64,000 nt of DNA from Arthrinium phaeospermum (Eukaryota; Ascomycota; Sordariomycetes; Amphisphaeriales; Apiosporaceae): contig QYRS01000002.1 of assembly GCA_006503535.1 (NCBI GenBank), positions 930,001 through 994,000 on the forward strand. The letters are read 5' to 3'. Of this stretch, positions 43,609 to 56,891 are shown in pieces. How positions within the stretch are numbered: the stretch's first letter is position 1; every line of letters begins with the position of its first letter. The translations under genes and the position numbers were made by a program. Below the pieces are notes generated by a model that was not told the DNA's origin, did no database searches, and was given only the letters and a program-made list of their open reading frames with translations.

Positions 43609-44607
43609 ATGGAGGGAGATGATGAGTACAGCGATGCCAATCGTGCCTTCTTACAAGCCTTCATGGCCCGTGGCACCATGACACTTCGAGAAGCAAAGCC
43701 CATCCTGGCCAGTATCCTGACTGTACACGAAGGGAAGCTTGTCAACCCTGCTCAGATCACCCAGGATATCTTCGATTCGTATCTGTCAGTTGCCCAGGAT
43801 GCTCTGTCCAGTCTCGACTACGATATCCGCCCCGCCATACACCAGGTGACCAAGCAGCGGGTTTGGGCCATTGTCAACACCACCTCAGACGCCATGACTC
43901 AGCTGGCCACCCTCCACTCCGCCGAAGAAATAGCATTTGTTAAGCGCGTGCTGGACGCCATGTTCGAGAAGTACAACTCGCCCCGCCTCGAAGCCATGTT
44001 CCTGGACTCGATGCAGTTCCACCAGTGCTGCCGGGCGCCGGCGGCGGCCCAGGCAGCGCCAGAAGCCATGGAGGACGACGGAGAAGAGGCCCAACCGCAG
44101 CAGAAGCAGCAGCTTCGCGGACTTAAGTCTTCCGAGGCCGAGGCGATGATGCAGAGCATGGTGGAGGAGGGCTGGTTCGAGCGCAGCGCCGAGGGGTGCT
44201 ACTCCCTGAGCCCCCGCGCCCTGCTGGAGCTGCGCTCCTGGCTCATCGAGACCTACAACGACCCGGACGCAGAGCCCGGCGAATGGCAGCGCATCAAGTT
44301 CTGCGAGGCTTGTAAGGAGATCGTCACAGTCGGGCAGCGCTGCACGGAGCGCGACTGCAACGTGCGGCTACACGACATCTGCGAAGAGGCATTCTGGCGT
44401 ACTAAGCGTGAAAAGTCTTGCCCCAAGTGTAAGACGCCGTGGGATAGCAAGCACTTTGTCGGCGAGAGGGCAGTGACCGAGACAGAAGCCTACCGCAGAA
44501 GTAAGGGCAATAGAGGGAGGGCCGGACGAAGTAGTGGCTTGATGGAACAAATCATGGCCGATCCTGACGATGAAGAGCAGGAAGACGAGCAGCTCGAGGA
44601 CGAGTGA
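43609..44607 (+). CDS. NSE1: SMC5/6 complex subunit Nse1 (RING-like E3)
   Basis: Nse1 pairs with Nse3/MAGE in the SMC5/6 DNA-repair and chromosome-segregation complex and carries a variant RING with ubiquitin-ligase activity. This is a single exon of 332 residues. The N-terminal winged-helix region (NRAFLQAFMARGTMTLREAKPIL, DIFDSYLSVAQDALSSLDYDIR, VWAIVNTTSD) is followed by a Gln/Glu-rich linker. A second winged helix follows (SEAEAMMQSMVEEGWFERSAEGCYSLSPRALLELRSWL). The C-terminal C4HC3 RING spans FCEACKEIVTVGQRC, CNVRLHDIC and SCPKCKTPW. All eight zinc ligands can be counted. The acidic tail EDEQLEDE is unremarkable. The start is the first ATG after a long upstream stop-rich stretch. Confidence 0.94.
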   Translation: MEGDDEYSDANRAFLQAFMARGTMTLREAKPILASILTVHEGKLVNPAQITQDIFDSYLSVAQDALSSLDYDIRPAIHQVTKQRVWAIVNTTSDAMTQLATLHSAEEIAFVKRVLDAMFEKYNSPRLEAMFLDSMQFHQCCRAPAAAQAAPEAMEDDGEEAQPQQKQQLRGLKSSEAEAMMQSMVEEGWFERSAEGCYSLSPRALLELRSWLIETYNDPDAEPGEWQRIKFCEACKEIVTVGQRCTERDCNVRLHDICEEAFWRTKREKSCPKCKTPWDSKHFVGERAVTETEAYRRSKGNRGRAGRSSGLMEQIMADPDDEEQEDEQLEDE

Positions 44608-45791
44608 TTTGATGTCTGATCATTGCGAGTCACACCCCCACGAGGGCTCGAAATATCCATATTGAGCACCCTTTGGGATGCTTTGATACTGTAGAGCTAC
44701 AGAGCGGCAGTTCGGCCTCACTATAAGGCATACCGGCATCATGACCCAGCGCATTGGACTATCTTGGACGGCAGCTACCGTCCTGCATTCCTGTCTTCGA
44801 ACCTTCGGACGCTATTTCCCCTTAGCACATGTTGCCCGAGGCCTCTTGGGGGAGAATGAGCGTATGCGTCATAGGACCGAGCATGGATAACCGCCGCAAC
44901 GCTACATCCATTTCTCAGCCAAGATAGTCTTTAGTCGCCGCCTCGCCTTCTTGTGGCTCTGGTCGACTACTAAAAGAAGGGTGGATCAAAGCGACATACT
45001 CTATGCTGTTTATGTTGGTCAGCGTTGTATCCTCGTAGATTCTGGGGAGAAATTGGTAAAACCCATTCAAGTATGGTTCTATGCCATCAATCAAACACCG
45101 TTTTAGGAATTACCAGATCATCTCCATTCCTTTGGGGAAATCTTACGTATAGCATGCAAGTCAAATGATGCGAAGTTCGCTTACCCCGAGTGATGTGCAC
45201 CATGAAGTAGTAACCAATGGTTGCTATCCAAGTAGATTCGATCGACAATCGCATATTTGCCAGGATTGGAACCCGCAGTATATGTATAAGTATATATGTG
45301 TTTGTGTATATCCAACATTAATCGTTACCATATAAGCATCTCTCCTTCATATTCATTCATACGCAAGGAGGGCAAGCAAAACCCGCCCCGTCAGCAGTCG
45401 CCGTCGCGCCGCTTCCTGCGCCCTCCTTTTTTCTGCATATTTGCAGCCTGCCCGCTTTTGTTTTCGCAACCCGTGCCAATCGTGAAGAAGCCCGCTCGAC
45501 AAATCGCTCGCTGTACATACTTATACACTCTCCAAGCAAGCATGAACACCAACAACAACCCTCCGACCCCAGGCTCGAAATGCTTGATTGAGGACGACGA
45601 CAAGTTCATAGATCCCCGCCCTCCGAAGCAGCCAAAGATAAGAAAAACGCCTGAATAAATAGGAACCGGTGCGTAAAAGCAAATAGGTATCACCTCCTCA
45701 TCTTCCCGGGCTGATCTGATCATCAGCTTCGGGAACCAGCGAAAAGTCGGGAATCATATACATCGTCCGCTCGCGCGACAACAAATCCTTG
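44608..45791. other. Convergent 3' spacer, NSE1 and xyr1 homologue
   Basis: There is no supported gene. A 38-codon ATG ORF at 45542-45658 (NTNNNPPTPGS...) lies near the 3' end of the regulator gene. It has no domain and no evident splice partner, so I left it out as a gene. Confidence 0.35.
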
Positions 45792-48722
45792 TCACAGCGC
45801 TAAGCCAGTGCCATCGCCAGTCCATCGGTACAACGCCAGTAGTTCCCTTCGCCGTTGATGTTGCTCGTGTAAGTCCTCGGGAACACGGCCTCGGACCTGA
45901 GCAAGCGCGCTCCGCATTACTTTACTGAAATTACGCTGTCGTAGAGTTAGTGACTGTTTAGGGGTTTCCGATCTGCTCATAATGGAGGGGGAACAGCAAC
46001 TTACTTGATATTCGGTGCTCAGTGTGACCATGCATGCCTCATGGGCGCGGATGATGGTCTCGCAGGCTCGGACTACGCTTGCCGAGGCCTCCAGCTGGAG
46101 TTTGTCGGCAATAAGCAGCAGAAGGAAGGACCCCTGCAGAAGATAAATGCCAAAGAAAAAGGGCATGAACTCCAGGCCGGGGTCGAATTCGAGAATATTG
46201 CTGATTGCTTCGGCGGCTGAGACGGCATGTCCGGTGGCTGTGATGAAGCCCTGAGACGAAATCCACAGATCGTTATCATCCAAAAGGTTGATCGGGTCCC
46301 ATTTCCCAGTGAGCAGTATGTGTAGTACGTGCATGACATGAGTGCCGTAAGACATGACGATCCGCGTCTGGATGTCTGATTCCGTCATTCGCGATGAGTT
46401 GGTGCGAATGGACCGCACTGACACCGTATCGAGGTGGTCGAGCTCGCTGGGCATCTCCAGCGTTGCGGATTGTTCGTTCTTGTCCTCGGCGCTGGATTGG
46501 AAATGCTGCTGCTCAAACTGCTTGAGACTGCGCTCATACATTTCGAGGTGGCGAGTAATCTCGGCGGCTTGGTCATCCCATTCCCGTGCAGACCGGAAAC
46601 CCACGCCAAAGCGAGGATGGTTTCGGGCGTGGTGCAGATCCACGATCTCGCCGAGGATTGCCATCAGAGGTAGGAAGTACCCGAATATGCTATGGCCTGT
46701 ACACTCGAAATGGGGGCCCCGAACTCGCTCGTCCGGTAACGCCGGGTCGGTAACATTGGAGCGGAAGTTGCCATTTTGCCATTCGGTGTCGTCCATGGGC
46801 TGCATGAGCCCTTCGCACTCGATGTCGAGCAGGAAAAGCGGTCGGTTGTAACAGAGTGCCAGGTGCCGGTCGACGATATAAGTAAGCCACCAAATGCGTC
46901 GGCGCTCTTCCCGTTCCTCGTCTGTAACTGCCCCCGATGCGATGTTATTCCCGAGCTCGTCCTCGCCGTCATCGCTTGCATTAATTCCATTTCCATCCTC
47001 GTCTGTTTGCCCCATTGACGCGCTGAGCGGCAATTCTCTTCCCAGCTTTAGTTCTCGGGCAAGTGACCACGCCGCATTCCACCACCTCAGACTAGCCCCT
47101 TTGTACTCGCTTGCGGAGACAACTGTGGCCAGATGGATGTACGTTATGACATCGTCGAGCGAGCCAGCTGCTCCAAATGCTCCAGATTCCCCGCTTAGAT
47201 TCTCCAGGCTCATGGACCCTGGCATTGCTACACCCAAGCCACCTAACGCCACGCCGTCGATGGGAGGGCTAGAGACAGGAGATGCCTCTCCTGACGGCGC
47301 GTGGATCAGGGGCTTGAGCAGACTGACAGTAAGTTCCAGGAGCTTCTGGCAAATCTTACCGCGCGCTGATGGAACACTCGTGAGGAAAGACGCATCGCTG
47401 GTTTGCGCTGCTACCCATAACATGCTAGCCAACAAAGCAGGCTGGCACTGCCTTGGTTTGCTTGGATGCAGGAATGACCGCTTCCGAAAAACGAAACCCA
47501 GTACGTACGGCGACATAGGGTGGGCATGGGCTGACGAAGAGCTAGAAAAATAGAGATCTATCAGGTCGCAAGCCAAAGATATCGGGATGATGTTTCCCAG
47601 GTGGGGAATGAGGGGATTCAGTACTGGGTACCGCAATTGCTGGTGATAGCTCGGCGGCGGAATATGGGATTGGTACTGCGCCGGGGGAGATGGTATCGAC
47701 ATCCACCCAGGCGAAGTCTCCCCGGCCATAGGGTAAGCGCTCAGAGGACTGGTCGCCATGCGGAAGTTCGCAGAAGGGTTTGTGGCGTAGCTCGCCGGGT
47801 TCTGCGTTTGAAGTGCGTATGGAATATCAGGATAGTCGGAGAGGTTAGCCTGGCCCGCTCCGTACGGCGTGTGAGAAGGGCCAGCCATCATATGTGCGCC
47901 TAAGCTCTGCCTATCATAGGGGTTCTGAACATTGCCGAATCCATTCAGATCCAGTGAAGTAGGGCTGTCCATGTGATCGCGGTCCATGGTAGCATGGTGA
48001 GTCGTCAGGTGCGGTTGGTGAGAGCTGATTTCTGCCAAACTGTCCAAGCTCCCGGTCCGCTGGCTCCGACCTGTCGACTCCTCATTCAGGTCGTTGAGAG
48101 CCTTTTCGCTAGCGGTCGACTGTTGTTCGGATTTGCTGGACGCAGAGTTGTCATGCCTCTGCTCTGAGGCGGAAACATCATTATCGCCACTCAGGGGGGA
48201 TTGCGCCCCGCTCTGGCCAGAGGCAGCGGCTGCCTGTGCTGCCGCTTGTTGAGCAAGGTCTTTACGCGAGGCCTTGCCTCTCTTCTTTCTTTCTCGTATG
48301 TATTCGCAACCGAGTCCAAATTCTGGAGAGAACTTAGTGGCCGTCTGAAGCTGTTGCTGATGCGAATACCTACCGATACAGTGGGCACAGGGGTGTTGCC
48401 CGTCACATTTGGTCCGTAGCTGGTTGCACTGGTCACAGGCCCTGCTTATCCTCCTTCTGATCGGACCAGCCGCTCCTGTAGCTCTTGGTGCTGGGCCACC
48501 GTACGGGTGCTGTCGGTGTTTGGGTTGAGGGGCTCGAGCGAGGTGAGGCGCATGGACACCTACATGCTGTTGCAGGTGCTGCAAGGAGTACTGTGAGCCA
48601 TGGCCAAAGGCATCAAGCCCGGCGGCGTGGAGATGGCTTGTGGGAACGTGAGCGTTGGAGAGGAGGGTGTTAGCAGGAAGAGAGTGGTAGGGCGAAAACC
48701 GCTGAAGAGGGTTCGACAACAT
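45792..48722 (-). CDS. xyr1: Xylanase/cellulase master regulator Xyr1/XlnR/XLR-1 homologue
   Basis: This Zn2Cys6 activator controls xylanase, cellulase and pentose-pathway genes in filamentous ascomycetes. Three exons (48722-48374, 48322-46005, 45935-45792) give 936 residues, close to T. reesei Xyr1. The N-terminus [12 protein letters not shown] is family-specific, and the binuclear cluster is C96-DQ-C99-x6-C106-x5-C112-AH-C115-x6-C122 followed by [10 protein letters not shown]. The 51-nt intron 1 sits inside the cluster, after CAHCI, and the 69-nt intron 2 (46004-45936) sits between STEYQ and [17 protein letters not shown]. Both are multiples of three without stops. The fungal_trans region contains [19 protein letters not shown] and [24 protein letters not shown]. 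The C-terminus [20 protein letters not shown] matches orthologues. The start is the only in-frame ATG downstream of the last stop. A very long gene-free region lies upstream. Confidence 0.95.
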   Translation of the reverse strand: MLSNPLQRFSPYHSLPANTLLSNAHVPTSHLHAAGLDAFGHGSQYSLQHLQQHVGVHAPHLARAPQPKHRQHPYGGPAPRATGAAGPIRRRISRACDQCNQLRTKCDGQHPCAHCIGRYSHQQQLQTATKFSPEFGLGCEYIRERKKRGKASRKDLAQQAAAQAAAASGQSGAQSPLSGDNDVSASEQRHDNSASSKSEQQSTASEKALNDLNEESTGRSQRTGSLDSLAEISSHQPHLTTHHATMDRDHMDSPTSLDLNGFGNVQNPYDRQSLGAHMMAGPSHTPYGAGQANLSDYPDIPYALQTQNPASYATNPSANFRMATSPLSAYPMAGETSPGWMSIPSPPAQYQSHIPPPSYHQQLRYPVLNPLIPHLGNIIPISLACDLIDLYFSSSSSAHAHPMSPYVLGFVFRKRSFLHPSKPRQCQPALLASMLWVAAQTSDASFLTSVPSARGKICQKLLELTVSLLKPLIHAPSGEASPVSSPPIDGVALGGLGVAMPGSMSLENLSGESGAFGAAGSLDDVITYIHLATVVSASEYKGASLRWWNAAWSLARELKLGRELPLSASMGQTDEDGNGINASDDGEDELGNNIASGAVTDEEREERRRIWWLTYIVDRHLALCYNRPLFLLDIECEGLMQPMDDTEWQNGNFRSNVTDPALPDERVRGPHFECTGHSIFGYFLPLMAILGEIVDLHHARNHPRFGVGFRSAREWDDQAAEITRHLEMYERSLKQFEQQHFQSSAEDKNEQSATLEMPSELDHLDTVSVRSIRTNSSRMTESDIQTRIVMSYGTHVMHVLHILLTGKWDPINLLDDNDLWISSQGFITATGHAVSAAEAISNILEFDPGLEFMPFFFGIYLLQGSFLLLLIADKLQLEASASVVRACETIIRAHEACMVTLSTEYQVSCCSPSIMSRSETPKQSLTLRQRNFSKVMRSALAQVRGRVPEDLHEQHQRRRELLALYRWTGDGTGLAL

Positions 48723-51540
48723 CTTCGTTGTGGACGACCTGAACAGGTGTCTAAGAGCCGAAGGACGTTGTGAGGCGTGTCGAAGTGTTGTGGTCGGTAA
48801 GCTGTGAGTTGGTGAAAGGTTGCCTCCAGTGCAAGTAAAGTGTGAATGTACAATGATGCCTCTGTATGTGAAGTCGGTCTGAGATCCGTTGAGTGCGAGG
48901 CCTTGGAAGGTATTTGAGGACCGGAGCTTCAACTATATCTGAGCTTGGCAGGTATGGGAAGCTACTACGATGACGGTACTTGGGCGGACCGAAACATTTC
49001 CTGCGGGGAACCGACAATGAGTATGATAATCAGGCAAGCATAATGCAAGCCAAAACAGACCAGGTTGATCAGCATTGGGCACAGAGGGACGGGACAACCC
49101 CCTTTGTACCAGGAGGAAGTCGACACCATGTGGCCAGACCATGGACGCATGAGGTTTCTAGCAGAATGACGGGACATGATCAGGGGTGCGATAATAAGAT
49201 GAACGTACTATAGGATCTGCCAGATTTCCCAATACACTTCAAGCGGACACAGAGGTGGCAGCTTGTTGTTGGAGTAAGGGCCAATCAGGTCCGATGCTGC
49301 GGCAAGGGAGAGAGGATGGTCCGGAGGCAACGTGAACGAAAGGGTCAAGGGAAGGCAAGAGATGGTGCCGGCTCTGAACAGGGTAATAAAAAAAAACTTC
49401 GACCTCGCAGGTCTGAAGACGCCCCTACCAGACAGAGCAATGGTCCTTTCTCTTTCGTCTGAGGTCTTGGCACGCATACACAGGTAGATGATGCAGTCAG
49501 GCGAGGCTGTCCCAGGAGGGATTTCGATTGGAGAATGCGAGACCCTGATCACCAAACTAATATCGAGTCGCGCAGGTATATTGACGACATGATATACAAC
49601 GGCAGAGCGGGAACGGTTGTTGGGCCAGTCTCAAGCAGACAAATCGGCAGGTTGACGCCGTACGTGTCTGCGAAACTGTGCGACGGGTTAACCTAGAGAG
49701 AGAGTCCTGTGGATATTGTTGTTGTGTTTACGCAGATGTGGTGGTAAGAAGTATGCAAAACCAGAGTCAATCGACATTCGGCCGACCAACTGCCCTTTTG
49801 GACAAAAGAGCATGCTCTTCGGGCCTACCAGTACTTGTTGTATGGCCCGCTTTGCCCAATTTCTCTGCGAGTTGCAAGAGAAGCCGACTGACTGACAGAC
49901 AGCCTAGGTAAGGAGCGGCATCCCCAGTCACCCCCAGTGCCCGGGGCAGGGATCCAGACTGGAGTGAGCTTGGTTGACTTGACTGGTGGAGTCTGGAGAA
50001 TTCGAAATGGCCATCAGGCGATCAAGATAGTGTGGAGCACTCCGCCATCCATCTGGTACAGTCTGGAGTACAGTGTCCATCCTGAAGGCGCTCACCACCA
50101 CTTGACCTCGCACTCCGCATTCACCACCCGCTTTTTCTTCCCGAAAGAGTTGAGCGAGTCATCGGGGAACCAAGTCGCCTGGCTGGTCTGCCTCTACCCC
50201 TCGACTGCAGTAGCATGTATGTATGTACACACAGACAGGAGGAGAAGGGGAAACAAAGAGAGAGACGGAAGGGCAGAATAACCCGTTACGCGAGGTCTCC
50301 GTCTAGACGTGTATACTGTATCATCGACGGTGCAACTTACACGCACAGCCGTTGTAGTATCATGCTGCAAGTACCTACCTGGGGGGCTCTCGTTCCCCTC
50401 GTGCCGCGCGATACCATGCTGTTCTGCAGGAATCTGTGGGCGTAGAAACACGTTACAATCTCCACCTTTCCTCCGGAGCGAACGAGAAGGTTGGATTTTG
50501 CATTTGGGTTGGGTGATTTCCCCCCTTCTGGAACAGACGAACAGTGCTGATTCACCGTCCGGGATTGTTACCGCTCAGTTTGCCGGCTGGATGGGGAACG
50601 CTAAGGAAATATTAATGAGACGATTTCCATTAGCTCATGCTATACCCAGCTGGGCAGCTGGTAGCTGGGGTAGCTGGGCACTAGGGCCTTATAATCCAAC
50701 ACCCCCCAGCACGACTTGGCACCGCTTCCCCCATGCATTCCAGTCGCAAACCGTTGTTGCTGTTGGCATTTCTGTGCCTCTTTCCAGAATCGATGGAGCG
50801 TGGTTCCGACCAGAGCCCTTGTCTGGTTTTGTGGCATGTCATAAGCCACTGCATGATATGTAAGATAATGAGTAAGGTGAGGTTGCTGGTCATGGCTCTA
50901 CAGAATGATCAGTCTCTGTTTTGCTACTATCGTCGACATTTTTGGGGGGCGAAAATCTGGTGCGCCTCTCTCGCTTAGCGTCTATCGCAATGTCTGGACG
51001 GTGCGAGTCGCCAAGCTTCGTCGAATCATGCTGTCAATTCATCCAGTCGTTGTCAACTCAGGCTAGCAGCAGACTCGAGACGTTTAGTTGAGACCGAGAA
51101 GTACCGTTCGAATGGCTTGTCGGTTGAAAAGCAGAATGAAGGTGACGTCGGCCGGACCTGTGTCTCCTGGGCCTGATTCGCAAGCTCCATGGCTTCAACT
51201 CATCAGGGTGTTGAATGGAGCGTCTTTTGTTGTCGTCCCTCAAGGGGCCTGGGGTTGGTTGAGAGCCTACCACCTCTTCCCCGCGTATCCTTTGATCGTC
51301 TTCCAGACAGACTGGTCGAGAAGGGGGTGTGAGGCCAGAAACGCCATCAATAGAGGTTCCTTGTCCATCGTAGATTACATGCAGGTCAACATCAGGGTCC
51401 AAAGTAGTATGGATGTGCCGTCGACAAAGCTCGGCCAAACCTGTCTCTCTCTGCTGATCACAACAAGGTTGACGAACCGAAGTTCAGAGGATGTGTGGGG
51501 ATGACGCAGGAAAGCACAGAAGCAGGCAGGTGTGGGTTGA

Positions 51541-51556
51541 CTGCTGCTGCTGCTGC
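51541..51556. repeat. (CTG)5 microsatellite
   Basis: Five CTG units plus a final C, non-coding context. Confidence 0.8.
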
Positions 51557-54500
51557 TTACTCGCATTCGAGGGAAAAAACCATTAGGTACTGTCCTCTCG
51601 ATGTTGATCGATCAATTGATTTCCTGACTGGCAGCTGGAGCTTTGGCTCTGTCATCACTTGGGCGTCGAATCAAACACGAGCCAAACGGTGAATAGTACT
51701 TTCCCCAAAACGTGTGTACTTCCAAGCCTGGGGGGCCAACATGGAGTAAGCGGGGTGATGCGATTTTTTTCACAGAAATCACGGTACAAAAGGCAGGAAG
51801 GGAGAGGTGCCTCGTACCGGGCCGCTCTTACAGTCTGGTATCTGCTGATCCATGTTACTTGGCCATTATTATTTCTTGATATTTCTCGAATTGATTTTTG
51901 CCAGTCTGTGCAGACAGCTATTAGAAGTCATTTTCTTGCCGACCCAGCACAAGTACTGCTTGTAACCGTTAGGACATTATTTTTCTTCGCTTTCGACTTT
52001 TCCAGCTTTCGCGGCTTATGCCCAAAGGGGACATTTGCACCGCCGACCCAGCTCACCGGTCGCTTTCCTTGGTGTGTCCACTCCCACACTCGCACGGTTG
52101 GGGGCGCGACTACCAGCAGCAGTAGCGTTCATTGCCAGGGTTGTGTTAGCGACGTAGGGTATTCCGTTGGAGCGAAATTAGATTGTTGAGTATTGCGAGC
52201 GCGCGCGTGTCAAGTGTGTACAACGTCAAGTCGAGCGGACTTGCACTGCATTTGCTCCCGACACTGCAGTACAGCATGCCCAGGAGCAGGAGGGTAGAAG
52301 AAAACGTCGAGAGCGGCAAGTTCGGTGACTGGCCACACCGTGAATGGTGCCCTCCATCAAGGTTCCATCCTGCCAATCTCTTTCTTAACTCGGATCCTTT
52401 TCAACGGCCGTGCTACCAGGCGCTTCCAATACAGTAGCCCCCATAACGTGCGCCCTCCCGGTTGCCTTTCCGAAAACCCTCTTTGGTGTGACGGTGGCGT
52501 ACGGCAGCCAGCATATTCCACTCAGTCGAAGACGAAGAATGTAAGGCGTTCAGATCACGCACGCGAATTGTGTCTTAAACTGCAGGAAGCCGTCTTAAGT
52601 ATGCTTTTAAGGACCGAGATAGAAGCGACTTATCATCATCATCTACATGTGCTTGGTAGGCAACACTCAGCACTCTCTGTTGGTAGCGAGCGCCCCAAAG
52701 TCGTATCGGCCGTCCACCAAAAACTCCGCCTTGATCCAAGTGATCTTAAGATACCTCCTCTGTTGGCCCTACTCGTAGCGCCTTGTTTACTTTTGATGAT
52801 CGCGAGCTCCTTAACACTGAATTTTCAATAGGGTATATCAAGCGTTTCGAACTCGAGACACCAGATAAATCTCCTATTCGATCCGCCGGTATAGTCACGT
52901 TTAGGCTGAAGTCCTCGTGGCAGACATGCTTCACCCGCGATCAAATACCGAAGCCCGATTCACGAGTAATCTGATTAACGGGGACCTGCAGCTGCATTTC
53001 TCGAAGAGTACGTCTTGGTTAGGCTCGGAAGTGCCCCCCAGGCACAAGTCTCGTTTTACATCTCTATCTAGGGCGCTCTCAGCCCTTTGCATGCCTATCG
53101 TACGACCTTATACAGGGGTCCCAAGGGGTTCATCAGAGCTTTTCTGCCTTTCGCGGGTTTGCTTGTCTGTCGGTAGCGAGAAGCATCTCACGCATCTGTC
53201 TAGCATTACCCCAGATCCGCTCTCGTGCTTTTCTGGAGTCGGAAGCAGCCTGGAAAGCAAGCAAGTAAGTTTATTTGGACAGGGATCCAGTATGGAGTTG
53301 CTATCAATCATGCTGGCCTCAAACGCTGTCGGCCTTTCCAAGTCTCTCCGCCAACGAGGCGTCATCAGCCTCAATATTAGAGACTCCAGATATGCCTGGA
53401 CTTGTTTCATAATGATAGCAAGTACGATTAAAAGGGGCAACCAGATATTACCTATTCTTGCTGGCGGAGATGATCTGGACGCGTCTCCTTCTACTACGTG
53501 TGATGGGTAAGTTTAAACCTCTTGGCAGGTAGTACGCTTGTTCTCACGCTTATGTAGGTCAGCAAGTGGGCTACAATCGATACTGTAGTAGAGATAGCTG
53601 CATACGAAAAAGCATATAACGTGCATAAAAACCAATATGCGGTACCTGCCAAGGTGTTAAAACTTAAGCCTGATACCAAGTATCAGATCGGTCTACAGGC
53701 AGGTGCTGTTTGACTACCGCCCGGCATTTTGGTTCGGATCCGTCCACAGCCATAGCAAACGTCCAGGTTTGGCGGGATATGAAACACACATGACCAAAAT
53801 GAGAGGAATGGGCTCGTATTCCCAATGAGGTTCTGATTTTGTTTTTTTCTCCCTGCCTCATGTCTTCCAAAGTTGGGCATTCCCTCACCCGCATCTGATC
53901 TGCTCATGATGTGTCAAAAAAGAAAAAGAAACAGAAATCCAGAGTTGTATTGTATCCTGGACTAGCATTTCTAGCATGGGTTGCACGACCATTCACGGCC
54001 CAAGCCGCCGGGTGGCCTGACACGGTCATCTGCATCCAGCAAAGATGAGCACTGGCAATGCAGGGCTGGACGGCACTAGCGGGTTGGCGGACACTGACAT
54101 CGCGTGGTGCCCTGGTCCCTCCACGGCGATCGGACCGAAACTCCCACCCGTTCCAATGTCAAGTCGTCCAGTCAGCCACTTGCAACGGTCTTCTGGATTG
54201 TGTGCATAACCGGCCATGGCCCCCTCTCATTGGCGGGTTTAGGCTCGCACAACGTCCACGAACCAATCTTGTTTGTGAGCTTGCCACTGGCTCATATGTA
54301 ACAGCGGTTTTCCAGTGCAGTTGAGCTCAACTTTGTTGTTAACTGATGGCCTCGTCCGTCCTTGGTAGTGACCTATGCAGGACTTGTCTTCATTCAGTCA
54401 AGCCGATGTCATCCACGAATGGCTGGACACTTGACACTGGACGTTGGACGTTGGACGCTTGCCCCCAGCCGCTCGGACGACTGCCACCCTCCACCTCCTT

Positions 54501-56858
54501 CGGATCCGGCTCATGAGTATCGCGCTACGGCCGCACTTTAACGGGGCTGCATATTAAACAACCATACGGCAATGGTTCCGGCGTGCGATTAGAGATGGCT
54601 TTGCGATGCCACGTTCAAAGCTTAACACGCCTGATCCTTTTTATGGCCACTGGAGACGTACGCAGCGCTCTACTTATTATTCTGGAGGCTATATATCAAA
54701 CCGCAACAGTTGGACGAGGGCTTGATAATTGGGCGCCGGCACACTCTTCCACCTTCTACAATGGATGTCTTGCGAGGGCAGGTGCGTATATTGAATGGTA
54801 ACGACCGAGAGCATTCCCTTCTGACAACGTCACTCTCTCCCCTCTGACCGAGCCTAGAGTGGAGTAAGGATCAGCTCAGACACCCGCACTGAGACACACA
54901 TAACGTTATGACGCCTGTCGGTGCACCACCTGTATGCATGCAACAGTATATGGCTGTGAGAACTAGTCCGTTCTGGATGCGAGACTGGAGAATGGCCCGA
55001 AGGGTCCTTCCGCATCGGGAATGGCTTGAGCTGCAGGTACTCTCTGCCGCGTCCATGAGCCGTGTCGACGAAACTGGGATGCTATAACGGTACTGCTATA
55101 TTAGGTGTCTCCAAATCCCGAGAGCAGCTGTTTGTTGGGTGCCTGCCGCCGCCATGGCAATGCCTACCCAGTACCAACACCTCGACGGAATGGCAGCCTG
55201 TCGAGTCCTCACATGGACTCCACGCTACATGCGTACTTCTCAGCAATGGCCACAACGAGCCGGCCTTACATTACGTTGTTCCCAGGATATCGATGCCAAG
55301 ACCGCCCGGGGCACCCGTTCTGCCCCAACTCTGCGTTGACGTGAAGCGGCCGGCAGCCATTTGACGGCATGAGGACCGAGTTTCCTGAAACGCCTTGACA
55401 GAGAGGCATCCCGTGCTGCATCATCGACATATTTCGAACGACGAATTTTCGCACAGGGCGGCGCAGTTCAGGTGGGACCAACGGGAAGGCAATCGTACGG
55501 TACTTGGTGTGGTTACCATCACTGCTCGGACGGACCAGAACTCCGCCTGAGCACCTCGAAATACGGATCACGTTATGCCACGGCTTCTCAGATCAGCCGC
55601 CCTCCAGCACCTGTGGATCTCATCATGTCTGGCGAATGGTAAGTCTCTGGGAGGCATGGCGATGATGATCCCCGGTCGCCTAGTCGTGACGCATAAACCT
55701 GCGCATCTGCAATGATTCCTGGGCTTCAGAATTTCGACGAGGCAAGGTGATCTCTATATGATGCTTCGCAATGGTAACACCCCTGAAAGAAACGAATAGG
55801 GTTGAACTGTTACACCATATCACCCGGTTGACACCTTGAAACCAGGTAATGAATACTGAGTTGCTAAGATAAACAGTCCGATATATGACCCCAATAGAGC
55901 CACGCTGGCTACAAATCTCTCTGGTAGTTGGTAACCGGTGACCGAAGACTGTTACACACGGAAGCCGTAGGCATCGGCGGAAACAAAAGAAATAGGATAC
56001 ACGCTTGTATCAACACGTGTTTCTACCAACATGTGTCACGTCCTGTGCTTCGCCAATTAGAGCCGATAGGATTGAAAAGTCGGGCATGGGCAAGCACTCT
56101 CCGCCAGGTAGGATTGACAGGCATGGAATGGAACCACAGCGCTGAGCGATGTTCTGCGTGCAACCCTATTGACGATTTTAGCAAGACCCGCATACATGCC
56201 AAGCATACGTACATGAGTCCCCATCGCAGTGCTGCTGTATACGTATACTACCAGAGGCTCGCCTGGCATATTCTTGTCAGCCGCCCAGAGAGGGACTGAC
56301 CTGAGTGGCACTGACTTCCAACGTGCTCAGACACAGCCATTTACTTGGTTCCGCTGTGCCCAAGCGAGCGATATCAAGCGATATTTAGCGACAGCTACGG
56401 CATTGACACAGGTTCATCTGATAGATCTGTGTACATACATATGTAGGAGCTCGAAGCGACCACGGCATAACGTACGCAGATGTGGATAGGGAGGGCCCTG
56501 TGGCGATCCATTCACAAGGCAGGACCAGCTTCCCCGGATTGTCAAGCATCTCGGAAAGGGCTCCACATGGAAGCCAAGCTGAGGAGTAGGTCACAGCCGG
56601 AGCCTCCAGCCTCCTCGTCTCTTACATGCTTATACTAGTAGAGCAAGCGCGGCCCCTCTAGCTACACCACACGATGTTGGGGATTAAGCTTGCCCCCTTC
56701 TGTCTTTCGCCCTCCATTGTTCCTCGGTGGAACAAGCTTGGGTCAAGCCCACCCAGCTCGAAACGTCATATGGGGGTTGGCCACAGAAGCAGGTCAACCA
56801 CCAGGAAATCCGGCTTGTCTTCCAGATTGAAGCCTTTCCCGATAGGTCTCTTACTTGA

Positions 56859-56891
56859 CACACACTCACACACACACACACACACACACAC
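56859..56891. repeat. (CA)n microsatellite
   Basis: A CA dinucleotide run of about 33 nt with one T interruption near its 5' end. It is the longest simple repeat in the window. Confidence 0.95.

Noticed and set aside
50309..50863. 184-codon plus-strand ORF
   Set aside because: Its composition looks random, with overlapping ORFs on both strands and no recognisable motif.
56859..56891. CA repeat considered as part of a CRISPR-like or satellite array
   Set aside because: It is a simple dinucleotide microsatellite with no spacer-repeat structure; no such array is seen anywhere in the window.
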